This document shows positions 16,768-25,847 of a stretch of 64,000 nt of DNA, in pieces. The stretch's first letter is position 1. Every line of letters starts with the position of its first letter. Below the pieces are notes generated by a model. That model did not search any database, was not told the origin of the DNA, and was given only the letters and a program-made list of their open reading frames with translations. Made by a program: the position numbers and the translations under genes. Source of the DNA: JAHELQ01 sp965603365 (GTDB lineage: Bacteria > Acidobacteriota > Aminicenantia > UBA2199); NCBI GenBank assembly GCA_965603365.1, contig CBFDCR010000010.1, positions 33,956 to 97,955 on the forward strand. The letters are read 5' to 3'.

Positions 16768-17297
16768 GGGATCAATTAAAAAGGCTGCTGCTGCAAAAGT
16801 CTGTGATTACCGGCAGGGAATTTCAATTGGCCTCCGGTAAAACCAGCAATTTTTACGTGGATGCCCGGATTACCACGCTGCACCCCGAAGGGGCCTACCT
16901 GTGCGGTAAAATCTTCCTGGACATGTTGAAGGATTTCCAGGTAGATGCCGTAGGCGGTTATTCCATCGGCGCTGACCCCATCGTCACCGCCATTGCCGTG
17001 CTCAGTTACCTAGATAAACGACCCATCCCCGCCTTTATCATCCGCAAGGAGGTCAAAGGCCACGGTACCGGCAAGGCCATCGAGGGCAATTTCCCCCGCA
17101 GTGGCCGGGTGGTCATTTTCGACGATGTGGTGACCTCCGGCGGTTCGATCTTAAAGGGTGCCCGACAGGTGGAGAGCGGGGGCGGTACGGTGGAGGCGGT
17201 GATGGCGGTAATCGATCGCCAGGAGGGCGGCAGAGAGGCCATCGAATCCGCCGGCTACCGATTCCTGTCCATCTTCACCAGGCAGGATTTGATGTAG
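16764..17297 (+). CDS. pyrE: Orotate phosphoribosyltransferase
   Basis: 177 residues. It makes orotidine 5'-phosphate from orotate and PRPP in pyrimidine synthesis. The PRPP-binding signature is 'VVIFDDVVTSGGSILKGA', preceded by the flexible catalytic loop 'RKEVKGHGTGKAIEG' with the conserved Lys residues. 'REFQLASGKTSNFYVDAR' near the N-terminus is the usual orotate-site segment. The length matches short bacterial PyrE proteins. It overlaps the GAF-like gene by 4 bases and ends 14 bases before the convergent CysQ-like gene. Confidence 0.95.
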   Translation: MRDQLKRLLLQKSVITGREFQLASGKTSNFYVDARITTLHPEGAYLCGKIFLDMLKDFQVDAVGGYSIGADPIVTAIAVLSYLDKRPIPAFIIRKEVKGHGTGKAIEGNFPRSGRVVIFDDVVTSGGSILKGARQVESGGGTVEAVMAVIDRQEGGREAIESAGYRFLSIFTRQDLM

Positions 17298-17311
17298 ACG
17301 ATATTTCTAAA

Positions 17312-18301
17312 TTACGAATTACGGAGCTGTTGAATCGTATCGATGACCCTGGGGTGAATGGCCGGTATTGCTGCCAGGATCCCGGTGTTATGCTGCAATT
17401 TTTCCCCGGCGTTAAAATCCAGTTTTTCCCCCAGGATGTCTGTGACCAGGCCTCCGGCCTCTTCCACAATCAGGCTGCCGGCTGCATGATCCCATATTTT
17501 TTCTTTATAGTCCGGGGTTTTGGGGTGGGGGATTCGCAGATATATCTCCGCCCGGCCCGCGGCCACCAATCCATACTTCACCTGGCTGTCCATCTGCACC
17601 GGCTGGGCGGCTATGTGCAGTATTTTGGCGATCCGGCCCTGCATCTCCTGGTTGCTGTGGGCCGATACATAACTCTCCACAAACCGCATCCGCAGGGGGT
17701 CGGTGATCCCGGATACCCGGGCCGGTCGGGATTGGCCGGAATGGATGTCTCTAACGGCCGCGCCCTCGCCCTGAACCGCAGATACAAGGCAGCCCGATTT
17801 TTTCCGGCTTTCGGCAGATGTCAGGTTGGGGCAGCCTAAGATTCCCAGTTTAACCGAGCCTTCCACGATGAGTGCTAAGGCTAAGGCAAATTGTTCCCCC
17901 CGCAGAAATCCTTTGGTACCGTCGATGGGATCCAGGGTCCAGAATGCCTGGTTCGGCGACTGACAGCCCAGGTCGATGCTCTCGAACAGGTTGTCCCGAT
18001 TCAAAAATGTTCGGATTTCGGCATCCCGGTCGATATAAGCGACTATTTTCTCGAGGATTTCCCGGTTTTCGGGCCTCTTTAGGGCGGCCGAGTCCTCTTC
18101 CGCCACGATGGGGAGGTGGGGAAACTCCCGGTGTAAAATACGGCAGATAATGGCCTGGGAAGCAAAATCGGCGATGGTCACCGGGCTTTTGTCTGCCTTC
18201 GTAATGGCGTCGCCGAAAGACAGTTCCTGCTGGATCAATTTTGTCATCCCCATGGCCGCCAAAACCGCCTGCTCAGCGACTTTCTTTTCCGTTTCAAACA
18301 T
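17312..18301 (-). CDS. 3'(2'),5'-bisphosphate nucleotidase, HAL2/SAL1-like inositol phosphatase family
   Basis: 329 residues, longer than E. coli CysQ (about 246) and close to the eukaryote-like HAL2/SAL1 type. Metal-binding motifs are all visible: 'PIVAEEDS' (Glu site), 'WTLDPIDGTKGFLRG' and 'KIWDHAAGSLIVEEAGG'. The 'DGTKGFLRG' variant is typical of PAP phosphatases rather than plain inositol monophosphatases. The reaction removes the 3'-phosphate of PAP to give AMP, recycling the by-product of sulfation. TAGGAGAA lies 11 bases from the ATG. No sulfate-assimilation gene is adjacent. Confidence 0.88.
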   Translation of the reverse strand: MFETEKKVAEQAVLAAMGMTKLIQQELSFGDAITKADKSPVTIADFASQAIICRILHREFPHLPIVAEEDSAALKRPENREILEKIVAYIDRDAEIRTFLNRDNLFESIDLGCQSPNQAFWTLDPIDGTKGFLRGEQFALALALIVEGSVKLGILGCPNLTSAESRKKSGCLVSAVQGEGAAVRDIHSGQSRPARVSGITDPLRMRFVESYVSAHSNQEMQGRIAKILHIAAQPVQMDSQVKYGLVAAGRAEIYLRIPHPKTPDYKEKIWDHAAGSLIVEEAGGLVTDILGEKLDFNAGEKLQHNTGILAAIPAIHPRVIDTIQQLRNS

Positions 18302-18460
18302 GGCTGAATATTTCTCCTATTTGGTTTTCAAACCCAGGGCTATATTATCGGTGTTACCCCCCCCTGCTGTCAACAAAAAAATAAAAGAATACAGGCACGG
18401 TAAGGGGAGTGAAGTTGACTAAAGGGGGGAGAATGTTTTATTATTGAGTGAGTGTGGATC

Positions 18461-19372
18461 ATGAAAAAGGTGTCGAACTTCGAAGAGCTTGTCTCTGCCT
18501 TCTACCCTGAGTTGGTTGGCCGGGTAAAACAGGTGATTGAAGAGTCTGAGCGGCTGTATATTAGAGAAAAGGGGCAGACGATTGATGCGGGCGAAAGTTT
18601 TCTGTGGCAGCACACCCGGGAGGTGGCCGCCGTTGCCTTGAGACTGGCAGTTGCCGAAGGCGTCGATCCCTTGCTGCCGGTGACCGCCGCCCTCTTCCAT
18701 GATATCGGCAAATTTACCGGCGGCCGGTATCATGCGGATGACATCCCGGAGGAGGAAGAGGCCGCAGGGATGGCCCGGGAAATGCTGGAGGCGGCTGGCA
18801 TGCCGGAAGATCATATGGTCGAGGTGGTGGGCGGGCTCGAGTCCCTCTATAACGAGAATGTCGAGAGCAATTATACAGCCGATATTGTCCACGATGCCGA
18901 CTTTCTGTGCAAATTTGGCTTTTTGGGGGCGGCCCACTTTTTCCAGAAGGCTGCCCTGCGGGGCAGGCCCCTGCAGCGGGCCGTGCTGCGGGATTTGAGC
19001 AAAGAGCTGACTTACGCAGCCTGCCTGCCGGCCAACATGCGCAGCGCCGCGGCCGGGAAAATGGCGGCCAAGAAGAGGGATGATTCCTTGACCTTTTTCC
19101 GGGGGCTGCTTCGGGAGCTGCGGGACACCGGTATTGGGGACTATAGAGTCGAGGTGAGCGAATGGAAGCCTCCCCAGGAGCCGACAACAGGCATAGAGGT
19201 GAGGCTGGTTATCCCTTCGGCCTGTGAAGGGTGCGGCTCCGGCCTAAAGGTGGATTTTTCCACCGAGAGGGGCATCAAATGCCGGAAGTTGAGGGCAGAC
19301 GTCAGATGCCGCGGCTGCGGCCATTCGTATGACATCTCATTTTGCCTGCCGGAAGTAAAGGTTAAAAGATAA
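18461..19372 (+). CDS. HD-domain phosphohydrolase with C-terminal zinc ribbon
   Basis: 303 residues. The N-terminal two thirds is an HD domain: an upstream His in 'FLWQHTREVAAVAL', the 'ALFHDIGKFTGGRYH' metal motif, and a late Asp in 'ADIVHDADFL'. HD proteins hydrolyse phosphate esters of nucleotides. The last ~60 residues carry two Cys pairs, 'ACEGCGSG' and 'DVRCRGCGHSYDI', with a further Cys between, consistent with a zinc ribbon. I do not recognise this exact pairing; it suggests nucleic-acid or protein binding. ATG 18461 is chosen; an in-frame GTG at 18452 is possible. It stands alone, converging on lhr. Confidence 0.8.
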   Translation: MKKVSNFEELVSAFYPELVGRVKQVIEESERLYIREKGQTIDAGESFLWQHTREVAAVALRLAVAEGVDPLLPVTAALFHDIGKFTGGRYHADDIPEEEEAAGMAREMLEAAGMPEDHMVEVVGGLESLYNENVESNYTADIVHDADFLCKFGFLGAAHFFQKAALRGRPLQRAVLRDLSKELTYAACLPANMRSAAAGKMAAKKRDDSLTFFRGLLRELRDTGIGDYRVEVSEWKPPQEPTTGIEVRLVIPSACEGCGSGLKVDFSTERGIKCRKLRADVRCRGCGHSYDISFCLPEVKVKR

Positions 19373-19385
19373 GTGGTCGACCACT

Positions 19386-22300
19386 TTAGTACTTCTTGAC
19401 TAACACCATAGACTTGTAGTCCCGGTGAAAGCCGAAGTGTTGCAGGGCCGGTCGGTAGGGGCTCTCCAGCACCGGTTGTCGGTTGACGGTTTCGACACTG
19501 ATGTATTTCAGCGGCTGAAATTGGCGGCCGATCAGCACCTTAAAAAATTCGAGATAGTCACCCAGGCGGGGATGGTCGGCCTCGACCCGGAATTCCACTT
19601 CCTGGCCGTTTTTCCTTGATACCAGTACCAAAACCCGGCCCTGAAACACCAGGTGGGTGGCAGCGAGGCGGTGGGGAAATCGACCCTTGAGATCTTCGAG
19701 ATATATGCCGCAGGGGGAGGCGGGGTCAGCGGCGTTCAGCCAGTACACGGCATCCTCCGGCAGTCCCTGCTGCAAGAGCCGCAGGGCCGCGGGAGAACAG
19801 AATTGCAGCCCCGGGATGCCTTTAAAAAAATGGCCGGAGGTAATTTCGCCGGACAGTTCCATCAACCTCAGCACCGGAAAGACGTCGGCCCAGCGCAGGC
19901 CGGGCAGCTCGTTCCACAAGATCTCCCGAAACAGGATGCCGCAGCGCAGCAGCAGTTGCCGGATGCGGTCTTTGACGATTTCCTGTCGATCCAGGGCATC
20001 GATGGATTCGCCCTCCATCCCCTTCAATGGATACCAGTTGCCGCTAAAAGGGCGGCTGCTCTGCCAGCGGTTGAAGCCGATCCGCCGGGGACGCCGGCCG
20101 CGGCTTCGGCTCGTTTCCGCCGGCACTTCGGCCTTAAACCTGTTCATGATGCCGGTTCTCACCGTCTGATAGTCATCGTTGGTGATGCGGCCGTTAAAGG
20201 CCAAATCCCACAGGGCACCGCTTACCTCGCGGCTGGGCAGTTGTGAGGCGGCGGCGATGTCTTCCAGGGCCAGTTTGCCGATGGTACGGGAAAATAGTTG
20301 TTCCAGCCTCGCCGCGGCTTCGGCTGTATTAGGGCCGTTACCGCCGCCGGACTGTTCCGCCGGATTGGCAAAGAGTTCGTAGTCCGATTCAAAACAGAAG
20401 CCGATCCGTTCTCGGCCGCAGCCGAACCAGGTCAATTCGTTTTGCCGTATCGCCGTATCCAGCCAGTTTGTGTAATAGGGGGAGAGCCGGGCCGGCAGGA
20501 TATCGGTCTCCCACAGCGCGGCTTTAGCGGGGCAGCCGAACAATTGCTCCAGGCGGTGCTGTAAATCTTCCAGCCCCTCGCCGGGGACAGTGAGTCCGTG
20601 GTAGGCGGCCAGGAACAGGGGCAGGGCATCGATTCCCAGCGGCTCAAACACCGGGCGGGCCGCGGCCCGCTGCAGCCGCAGTAAAATTTCTACATTCCGG
20701 GTGTCACAAATTTCCAGCGGACCGTCTGGCCGGAACTGGTCGACGATGACGGTGCCATCTTCCGCCAGCGCATCGAGGCCGGCGGACAACCGCTCTGCCG
20801 ACAACTCCAGGGTATCCCGGACAAAATCACGACAGACGGGCCCATAAAACCGCAGCCACTCCGCCAGGAAACCCGTCAGGGCGGCATCGGCAGAGTGAAG
20901 GGCCCGGTCGATGCGGGGCAGTTGCTCTGCCGCCATCACCGCCGATAATACGCCTTTTTCCTGCCGGTAGTATAGACGATCTTCGATGGGCTTCACCACT
21001 TCCTCCGGCTCTACCCGGTGGTCCCGCTGGACGGCGGACAGCAAGTCAGCCCACTCTGCCGCCGGGATGTACTGCCGCTCCTTCACCCACAATAACAATT
21101 CTTCGGCACTCCCGGGGGCATAACCGGGGTAGAGGCGCTGCAGTTTCCGCCCAAAGGTCTCGATCAGATCTTCGGAAAAGCGGGGCCGCAGGTGGGAAGC
21201 ATAGATAACCTCCTTAAACAGGCGGTCGCTCAGGTTGGTCTGCAATTTCGAGCCAGGGGCGTCGTCCAGGTACATGTAGTAACTGGTTTGACGCCAGATG
21301 ATGCCCTGGGCAAAGGGGGAGGGTTTGGCGGTAACGGCCTCGGTAATTTTGATCTCCCCGGCCTGGATCTCTTCCAGCAAGCGGGCCAGGGTATCGATCT
21401 CGAAGTCGTGGTTCAAACAGTCCCGCCAGGTCTCCAGCAGGATGGGAAAGTTATCGTACCGGGAAACCGCCTCCAGCAGCTTTTTAGACCGCAGGCGGTT
21501 GAACCACAGGGGCAGGCGCTGGTGAAAACCTCGCCGGGGCAGGAGCAGGGCCCGCTGGGCATTCTCCCGGAACCGGGCACTGAAGTAGCCGGTGCTCTCC
21601 AGTTTCTGGCGCAGCCGCCTAAAGATTTGCTCCGGCCCGACCAGGGCGAACAGATCGGCGGCACCGAAGGCGTGGGGCAGATTGAGCATGATGCAGTCGT
21701 TGTTGACAAAAACCTCCAGGGGATAACCGTACTTCTCTTCCCAGGCAGCGGCTAAGGCAAAGGCAAAGGGGCGGTTTACCCGTCCGCCCCAGAAGGTATG
21801 CAGCACCGTTTGTTTGGCATCGGTGACGTTGGCGGGGTCCTGGAAGTGTTCCACCAGCAGGTGGCGGCGGTGGGGCAGCGGTGCCTTTGTTTCGGTCTTT
21901 TGTTCTCTGATATAGCGGATCAACTCGTCGGCTGCGCCCTCGCTCATGTGGTGCCGATCGAGCAATTTACGGCGGAAGGCCGTGCCCTCCAGCCGGGTAT
22001 CGGCCTCCTCCAGGAACTCGCCGATCCGCTGCGACAGGTGAAAGGAGCGGTTCATCTCCTCGGCCCGCCAGAAGGGGACCAGGCTGTTGCTCTGGGGAAC
22101 CTGCACCACCTCCACGTCGTTGTGGGTGATGCGCACGATCCGCCAGATCTGGTTGCCCATTGGGAAGGCATCGCCCAGAGAGCGCTCCCAGACAAATTCT
22201 TCGTCTAGTTCGCCGATTTTGGCTTTGGCATCGGCAACCCGCAGGTTATAATAACCCCGGTCCGGGATCACGCCGCCGGAGAGGTAGAGCAGCATGGCGG

Positions 22301-23795
22301 TACTGTCTCTGGCCTTTGCCGTATTTTTCAGCCGGTCCACCAGCAGCCGGGGCTTCAATTCCCGGATGCGGCTGTCGGCATAACGGCCGGCCAGCATCTC
22401 CACCACCAGGTCGAACTCCTCCCGTCTCAAATCGTGATAGGGGTAACCGGCCCGGATTTCACCGTAAAGATCCTCGATATCCCGGGCTGCCAATAGGGTC
22501 ATGGACAGAATGACCTGGGCCACCACATCCAGGGGCCCTTTAAGGGGCCGCATCTCCTCGATGGCTTCGCCGTCGATCTGGGCTGCCAGTACGGCGGCAT
22601 CGAGAAAGTCGCGGCGGTGGAGGGGGGCAAAAATGCCCCGGGATACCTGGCCCACGCCGTGACCGGCGCGGCCGATTCGCTGTATGGCCGAAGAGACCGA
22701 GAAGGGGGCCTGGATCAACACCACCTGGTCCACGCTGCCGATATCGATACCCAGTTCCAGCGAGCTGGTGGCCACGATGGCCGAGAGTTCCCCCTCTTTG
22801 AATCGTCTCTCCACCACCGCCCGGATCTCTTTTGCTAGAGAGCCGTGGTGGGAGTAGACGCGATTTTCCCCTTCCGTCTCGTTGATCAGGCGGGTCACCT
22901 TCTCTACCAGGCGGCGGCTGTTGGTAAAAAACAGGGTGGAGCGGCCGTGGGCCATCAACTGCCGCCACTGGCCTACCAGGGCCCGCCACCAATCTTCCTT
23001 GCCGCCGATGTCGGCCGCCCGGTCCGGGATGTGGACGCCGATGTCGTATCTCTTTGGGGTATCGGATTTGACGATGGCGACTCGCCGTTTTTCATAGGTA
23101 TATTCGCCTCCGGTTTTCCGGGCCTGATACCCGCCGATAAACTCTGCCACTGCCTCCAGAGGCCTGACCGTGGCCGACAGGGCGATGCGCTGAAATTCGC
23201 CGCACAGCGGCACCAATCGCTCGATCGCGGTGATCAGGTAGGTGCCCCGTTTGTTCGGCACCACCGCGTGGATTTCATCCAGGATGACGGTGGATATTCC
23301 TGTGAGCACCCTCCGGCCGCTCCGGGAAGCCAGCAGGATGTTGAGGCTTTCAGGGGTGGTAATGAATATCTCCGGCGGGTGGCGCACCATTTGCCGCCGC
23401 TGCGCCGGCTCGGTATCGCCGCTGCGTACCGCGGTGCGGATCTCCGGGAAGGGCACACCGGCGGCTTCAAAGTACGACTTTAACTCCCGCAGCGGCCGTT
23501 CCAGGTTGCGTTGAATGTCGTTGTTGAGGGCCTTTAGGGGCGAAATATACAGCACCCGATTCCGGTCGGGGGCGCCTTTCTCATCTAAAAAACGGTTGAT
23601 GGCCCACAAAAAGGCCGTTAAGGTCTTGCCGCTGCCGGTGGGGGCCGTCACCAGTACATGCTTGCCGTCGGCGATCTCCGGCCAGGCCCGGGCCTGAATG
23701 TCGGTGGGGGTTCCCACCTGCCGGGAAAACCATTCCCGCACCAGCGGGTGAAACCGGGCCAGCACATCCTCTGTCTCTGGACTAGTCTGCTGCAT
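19386..23795 (-). CDS. lhr: Lhr, large helicase-related protein
   Basis: 1469 residues, comparable to full-length E. coli Lhr (about 1538). Superfamily 2 motifs: Q-like 'PTDIQARAWP', Walker A 'APTGSGKT' (51-58), 'SPLKALNND', DEIH box 'ILDEIHAVV', 'ALSATVRPLEAVAEF', 'ATSSLELGIDIG' and 'QRIGRAGHG'. After the helicase core and winged helix come the Lhr-core β-barrel and a long C-terminal half ending 'QHFGFHRDYKSMVLVKKY', so this is the long Lhr-Core plus CTD form linked to DNA repair. The start follows a GGGATATCCC tract. An extended -10 promoter lies 37 bases upstream. It is divergent from the B12-radical SAM gene. Confidence 0.95.
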   Translation of the reverse strand: MQQTSPETEDVLARFHPLVREWFSRQVGTPTDIQARAWPEIADGKHVLVTAPTGSGKTLTAFLWAINRFLDEKGAPDRNRVLYISPLKALNNDIQRNLERPLRELKSYFEAAGVPFPEIRTAVRSGDTEPAQRRQMVRHPPEIFITTPESLNILLASRSGRRVLTGISTVILDEIHAVVPNKRGTYLITAIERLVPLCGEFQRIALSATVRPLEAVAEFIGGYQARKTGGEYTYEKRRVAIVKSDTPKRYDIGVHIPDRAADIGGKEDWWRALVGQWRQLMAHGRSTLFFTNSRRLVEKVTRLINETEGENRVYSHHGSLAKEIRAVVERRFKEGELSAIVATSSLELGIDIGSVDQVVLIQAPFSVSSAIQRIGRAGHGVGQVSRGIFAPLHRRDFLDAAVLAAQIDGEAIEEMRPLKGPLDVVAQVILSMTLLAARDIEDLYGEIRAGYPYHDLRREEFDLVVEMLAGRYADSRIRELKPRLLVDRLKNTAKARDSTAMLLYLSGGVIPDRGYYNLRVADAKAKIGELDEEFVWERSLGDAFPMGNQIWRIVRITHNDVEVVQVPQSNSLVPFWRAEEMNRSFHLSQRIGEFLEEADTRLEGTAFRRKLLDRHHMSEGAADELIRYIREQKTETKAPLPHRRHLLVEHFQDPANVTDAKQTVLHTFWGGRVNRPFAFALAAAWEEKYGYPLEVFVNNDCIMLNLPHAFGAADLFALVGPEQIFRRLRQKLESTGYFSARFRENAQRALLLPRRGFHQRLPLWFNRLRSKKLLEAVSRYDNFPILLETWRDCLNHDFEIDTLARLLEEIQAGEIKITEAVTAKPSPFAQGIIWRQTSYYMYLDDAPGSKLQTNLSDRLFKEVIYASHLRPRFSEDLIETFGRKLQRLYPGYAPGSAEELLLWVKERQYIPAAEWADLLSAVQRDHRVEPEEVVKPIEDRLYYRQEKGVLSAVMAAEQLPRIDRALHSADAALTGFLAEWLRFYGPVCRDFVRDTLELSAERLSAGLDALAEDGTVIVDQFRPDGPLEICDTRNVEILLRLQRAAARPVFEPLGIDALPLFLAAYHGLTVPGEGLEDLQHRLEQLFGCPAKAALWETDILPARLSPYYTNWLDTAIRQNELTWFGCGRERIGFCFESDYELFANPAEQSGGGNGPNTAEAAARLEQLFSRTIGKLALEDIAAASQLPSREVSGALWDLAFNGRITNDDYQTVRTGIMNRFKAEVPAETSRSRGRRPRRIGFNRWQSSRPFSGNWYPLKGMEGESIDALDRQEIVKDRIRQLLLRCGILFREILWNELPGLRWADVFPVLRLMELSGEITSGHFFKGIPGLQFCSPAALRLLQQGLPEDAVYWLNAADPASPCGIYLEDLKGRFPHRLAATHLVFQGRVLVLVSRKNGQEVEFRVEADHPRLGDYLEFFKVLIGRQFQPLKYISVETVNRQPVLESPYRPALQHFGFHRDYKSMVLVKKY

Positions 23796-23831
23796 CGGGA
23801 TATCCCTCGTTTGCCGATATGAACATCAGGC

Positions 23832-23858
23832 ATTATATCACAGTTACCCTCGATTCAA
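23832..23858 (-). promoter_or_regulatory. Extended -10 promoter for lhr
   Basis: On the minus strand TTGAAT (23853-23858) is followed by 15 bases and a perfect TATAAT (23832-23837) preceded by TGA, an extended -10. The short spacer is offset by the TGn extension. The start would fall near 23825, about 30 bases upstream of the ATG. Confidence 0.55.
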
Positions 23859-23951
23859 TAAAGTACTTTCAATACAAAAAAGGGTTAAAATTGTCAACTG
23901 CAGTTGGCAAAAATACTCGTTTTTTGTAAAGTGAAGTTTGCAAAAGAGACC

Positions 23952-23980
23952 TTGATTTGCAGCCGGTTTTCCCCTAAAAT
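23952..23980 (+). promoter_or_regulatory. Sigma70-type promoter for the B12-radical SAM gene
   Basis: TTGATT at 23952-23957, 17-base spacer, TAAAAT at 23975-23980. The predicted start near 23987 leaves only about 17 bases before ATG 24004, with no clear Shine-Dalgarno sequence. Confidence 0.5.
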
Positions 23981-24003
23981 AGACAACAGATCCAGTTGTT
24001 AAA

Positions 24004-25827
24004 ATGAAGCAGCGATTTAGAGTAAAATTTGTGCAATTGCCGATTCCCGAAATCGAACATCTCTACAGGGAGGGAAACATCCCGCTGGCGGCCGGTTATT
24101 TGAAGGCCTATGCCCTGGGCCGGGGGGTCGCCCGGGACCAGGATATCCAGATCATTCCCCGGGATATTGCCAACTTCGGCGGCGATGCCGCCGTGATAAA
24201 GTGGCTGATGCAGGACAGGCCGACGCTGGTGGGATTCACTTCCTATATGTGGAACATCGAGCGCAACCTCTGGCTGGCCCGACAGCTAAAAGAGCAAGAC
24301 CCGGCTGTCAAGATCATACTGGGGGGACCGGAAATTACCCCCTACCGGTTGCTGGCCGAGGACAGCAGCATCGATGCCGGTGTGGCCGGGGAGGGGGAGC
24401 AGGCCTTTCTCGATCTGCTGTCGGCTTTTGGCAACCGGCAGTTGCAAAAGCGGATTTATTATAGGGAAGAGCCGGTCGATTTGTCGGCACTGCCGAATCC
24501 CTACCTGGAAAAGATCGTGGTGCCGCAGCCGGGGGAGCCGCTATTTTTAGAGACCATGCGGGGCTGCCCCTATGCCTGTAAATACTGCTTTTATGCAAGT
24601 TTATATCGGGGTATGCGGTTTTTTCCGGATCGTCATCTCCCCGATATATTCGCGCTGGCCCGGGCCTGCGGGGTGCCGGAGATCTTTCTGATGGACCCCT
24701 CCTTCAATGTGGCCCCCGGGATAGCGGATCGGCTAAAGGGGCTGGCTCGATTGAATACTTCCGGGATCCCCCTGCATACGGAGATGCGGCTGGAGGCGGT
24801 GACTCCCGGGATCGCCCAATTGATGGAGGCGGCGGGATTCCGATCGGTGGAGGTGGGCCTGCAGTCGGTCAATCCCCGGTCATTGGCGGCCATCGGTCGG
24901 AGCTGGGACCGGCATAAATTTATCGAGGGCGCAAAACGGCTCCAAAATCACGGCATCGATATCAAAACCGGCGTGATCCTGGGACTGCCCCACGACGGCA
25001 TCGGCGATTTTAGCCGCACCCTGGATTTTGTCCTGGATTTAAATCTAACAGAATCGCTGGAAATCTATCCCCTGTCGATGTTGCCCGGCACCAGGCTGCG
25101 GGACGAAGCCCGTGACCTGGGCATGACCTTCATGCCCAGGCCCCCTTATTGGGTACTGTCCACGCCGCAGATGTCGGCCGACGACTTCAAGATCGCCGTC
25201 ACCCTGGCCGAAGAGAAGCTGGATATCGAGTTTTTCCCGCCCCTCATTCCCCGTTTCGGCAATGGCCAGTCCCGGTCCCATTACCTCTGTTTCCTGGATT
25301 TGCGCAAAGATATTGATGCCCGCCTGAACTACTTGTACCGACAGCCCGAGAAGCTGGGACACAGCCTGACGATCCTGGTCCATCGGGATGTCGATACCGC
25401 CGCCAGGATAGACCGGCTGGCCCGCTGGCTGCAGCGGCAGAGCCCCTTTACCCTGGTGCAACTGGTGATGGAGCACGACACCCTGCCGGCAGTGGAAGAT
25501 ATCCGGCTCCTGGCCAATTCCTTTTCGCCTGAGCCCCACTATTTTGACCGCATCCACCACTATAAAGTAGACCGGCAGCAAACCTATTCGTTCCGCTTCT
25601 TCCTGCTCACCCCCCGGCTCGATACTGCGGAGAAATTCCTGCACACGCCGCAGTACGGCGACCTGGTGCTGAAATACACGCCGGAGCTGCTGTCGGAGGG
25701 CCGCCATATTCTGGCAGAGCATCCGATTCTTCTGGTGGATACCCCCATTGCCGATCGGGAAAGGGAGGAACTTCGGGGGATTTATGCCGATTTTGAACAA
25801 CTGCTGATCTTTCGGAATGGCTGGTGA
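24004..25827 (+). CDS. B12-binding-domain radical SAM protein
   Basis: 607 residues. The N-terminal ~140 residues form a cobalamin-binding Rossmann domain ('NIPLAAGYLKAYALGRG', 'TLVGFTSYMWNIERNLWLAR', 'VKIILGGPE', 'AGVAGEGEQAF'). The radical SAM cluster motif is C188-C192-C195 (RGCPYACKYC). A C-terminal domain of about 200 residues follows, as in DUF4080-type proteins. Family members are methyltransferases or ring-rearranging enzymes, but substrates are mostly unknown. The cobalamin-anchoring DxHxxG motif is not obvious, as often in this class. The stop overlaps an in-frame GTG of the transporter gene, so the two are probably co-transcribed. Confidence 0.88.
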   Translation: MKQRFRVKFVQLPIPEIEHLYREGNIPLAAGYLKAYALGRGVARDQDIQIIPRDIANFGGDAAVIKWLMQDRPTLVGFTSYMWNIERNLWLARQLKEQDPAVKIILGGPEITPYRLLAEDSSIDAGVAGEGEQAFLDLLSAFGNRQLQKRIYYREEPVDLSALPNPYLEKIVVPQPGEPLFLETMRGCPYACKYCFYASLYRGMRFFPDRHLPDIFALARACGVPEIFLMDPSFNVAPGIADRLKGLARLNTSGIPLHTEMRLEAVTPGIAQLMEAAGFRSVEVGLQSVNPRSLAAIGRSWDRHKFIEGAKRLQNHGIDIKTGVILGLPHDGIGDFSRTLDFVLDLNLTESLEIYPLSMLPGTRLRDEARDLGMTFMPRPPYWVLSTPQMSADDFKIAVTLAEEKLDIEFFPPLIPRFGNGQSRSHYLCFLDLRKDIDARLNYLYRQPEKLGHSLTILVHRDVDTAARIDRLARWLQRQSPFTLVQLVMEHDTLPAVEDIRLLANSFSPEPHYFDRIHHYKVDRQQTYSFRFFLLTPRLDTAEKFLHTPQYGDLVLKYTPELLSEGRHILAEHPILLVDTPIADREREELRGIYADFEQLLIFRNGW

Positions 25828-25847
25828 CAATCGTGAAGGAGACCGAA

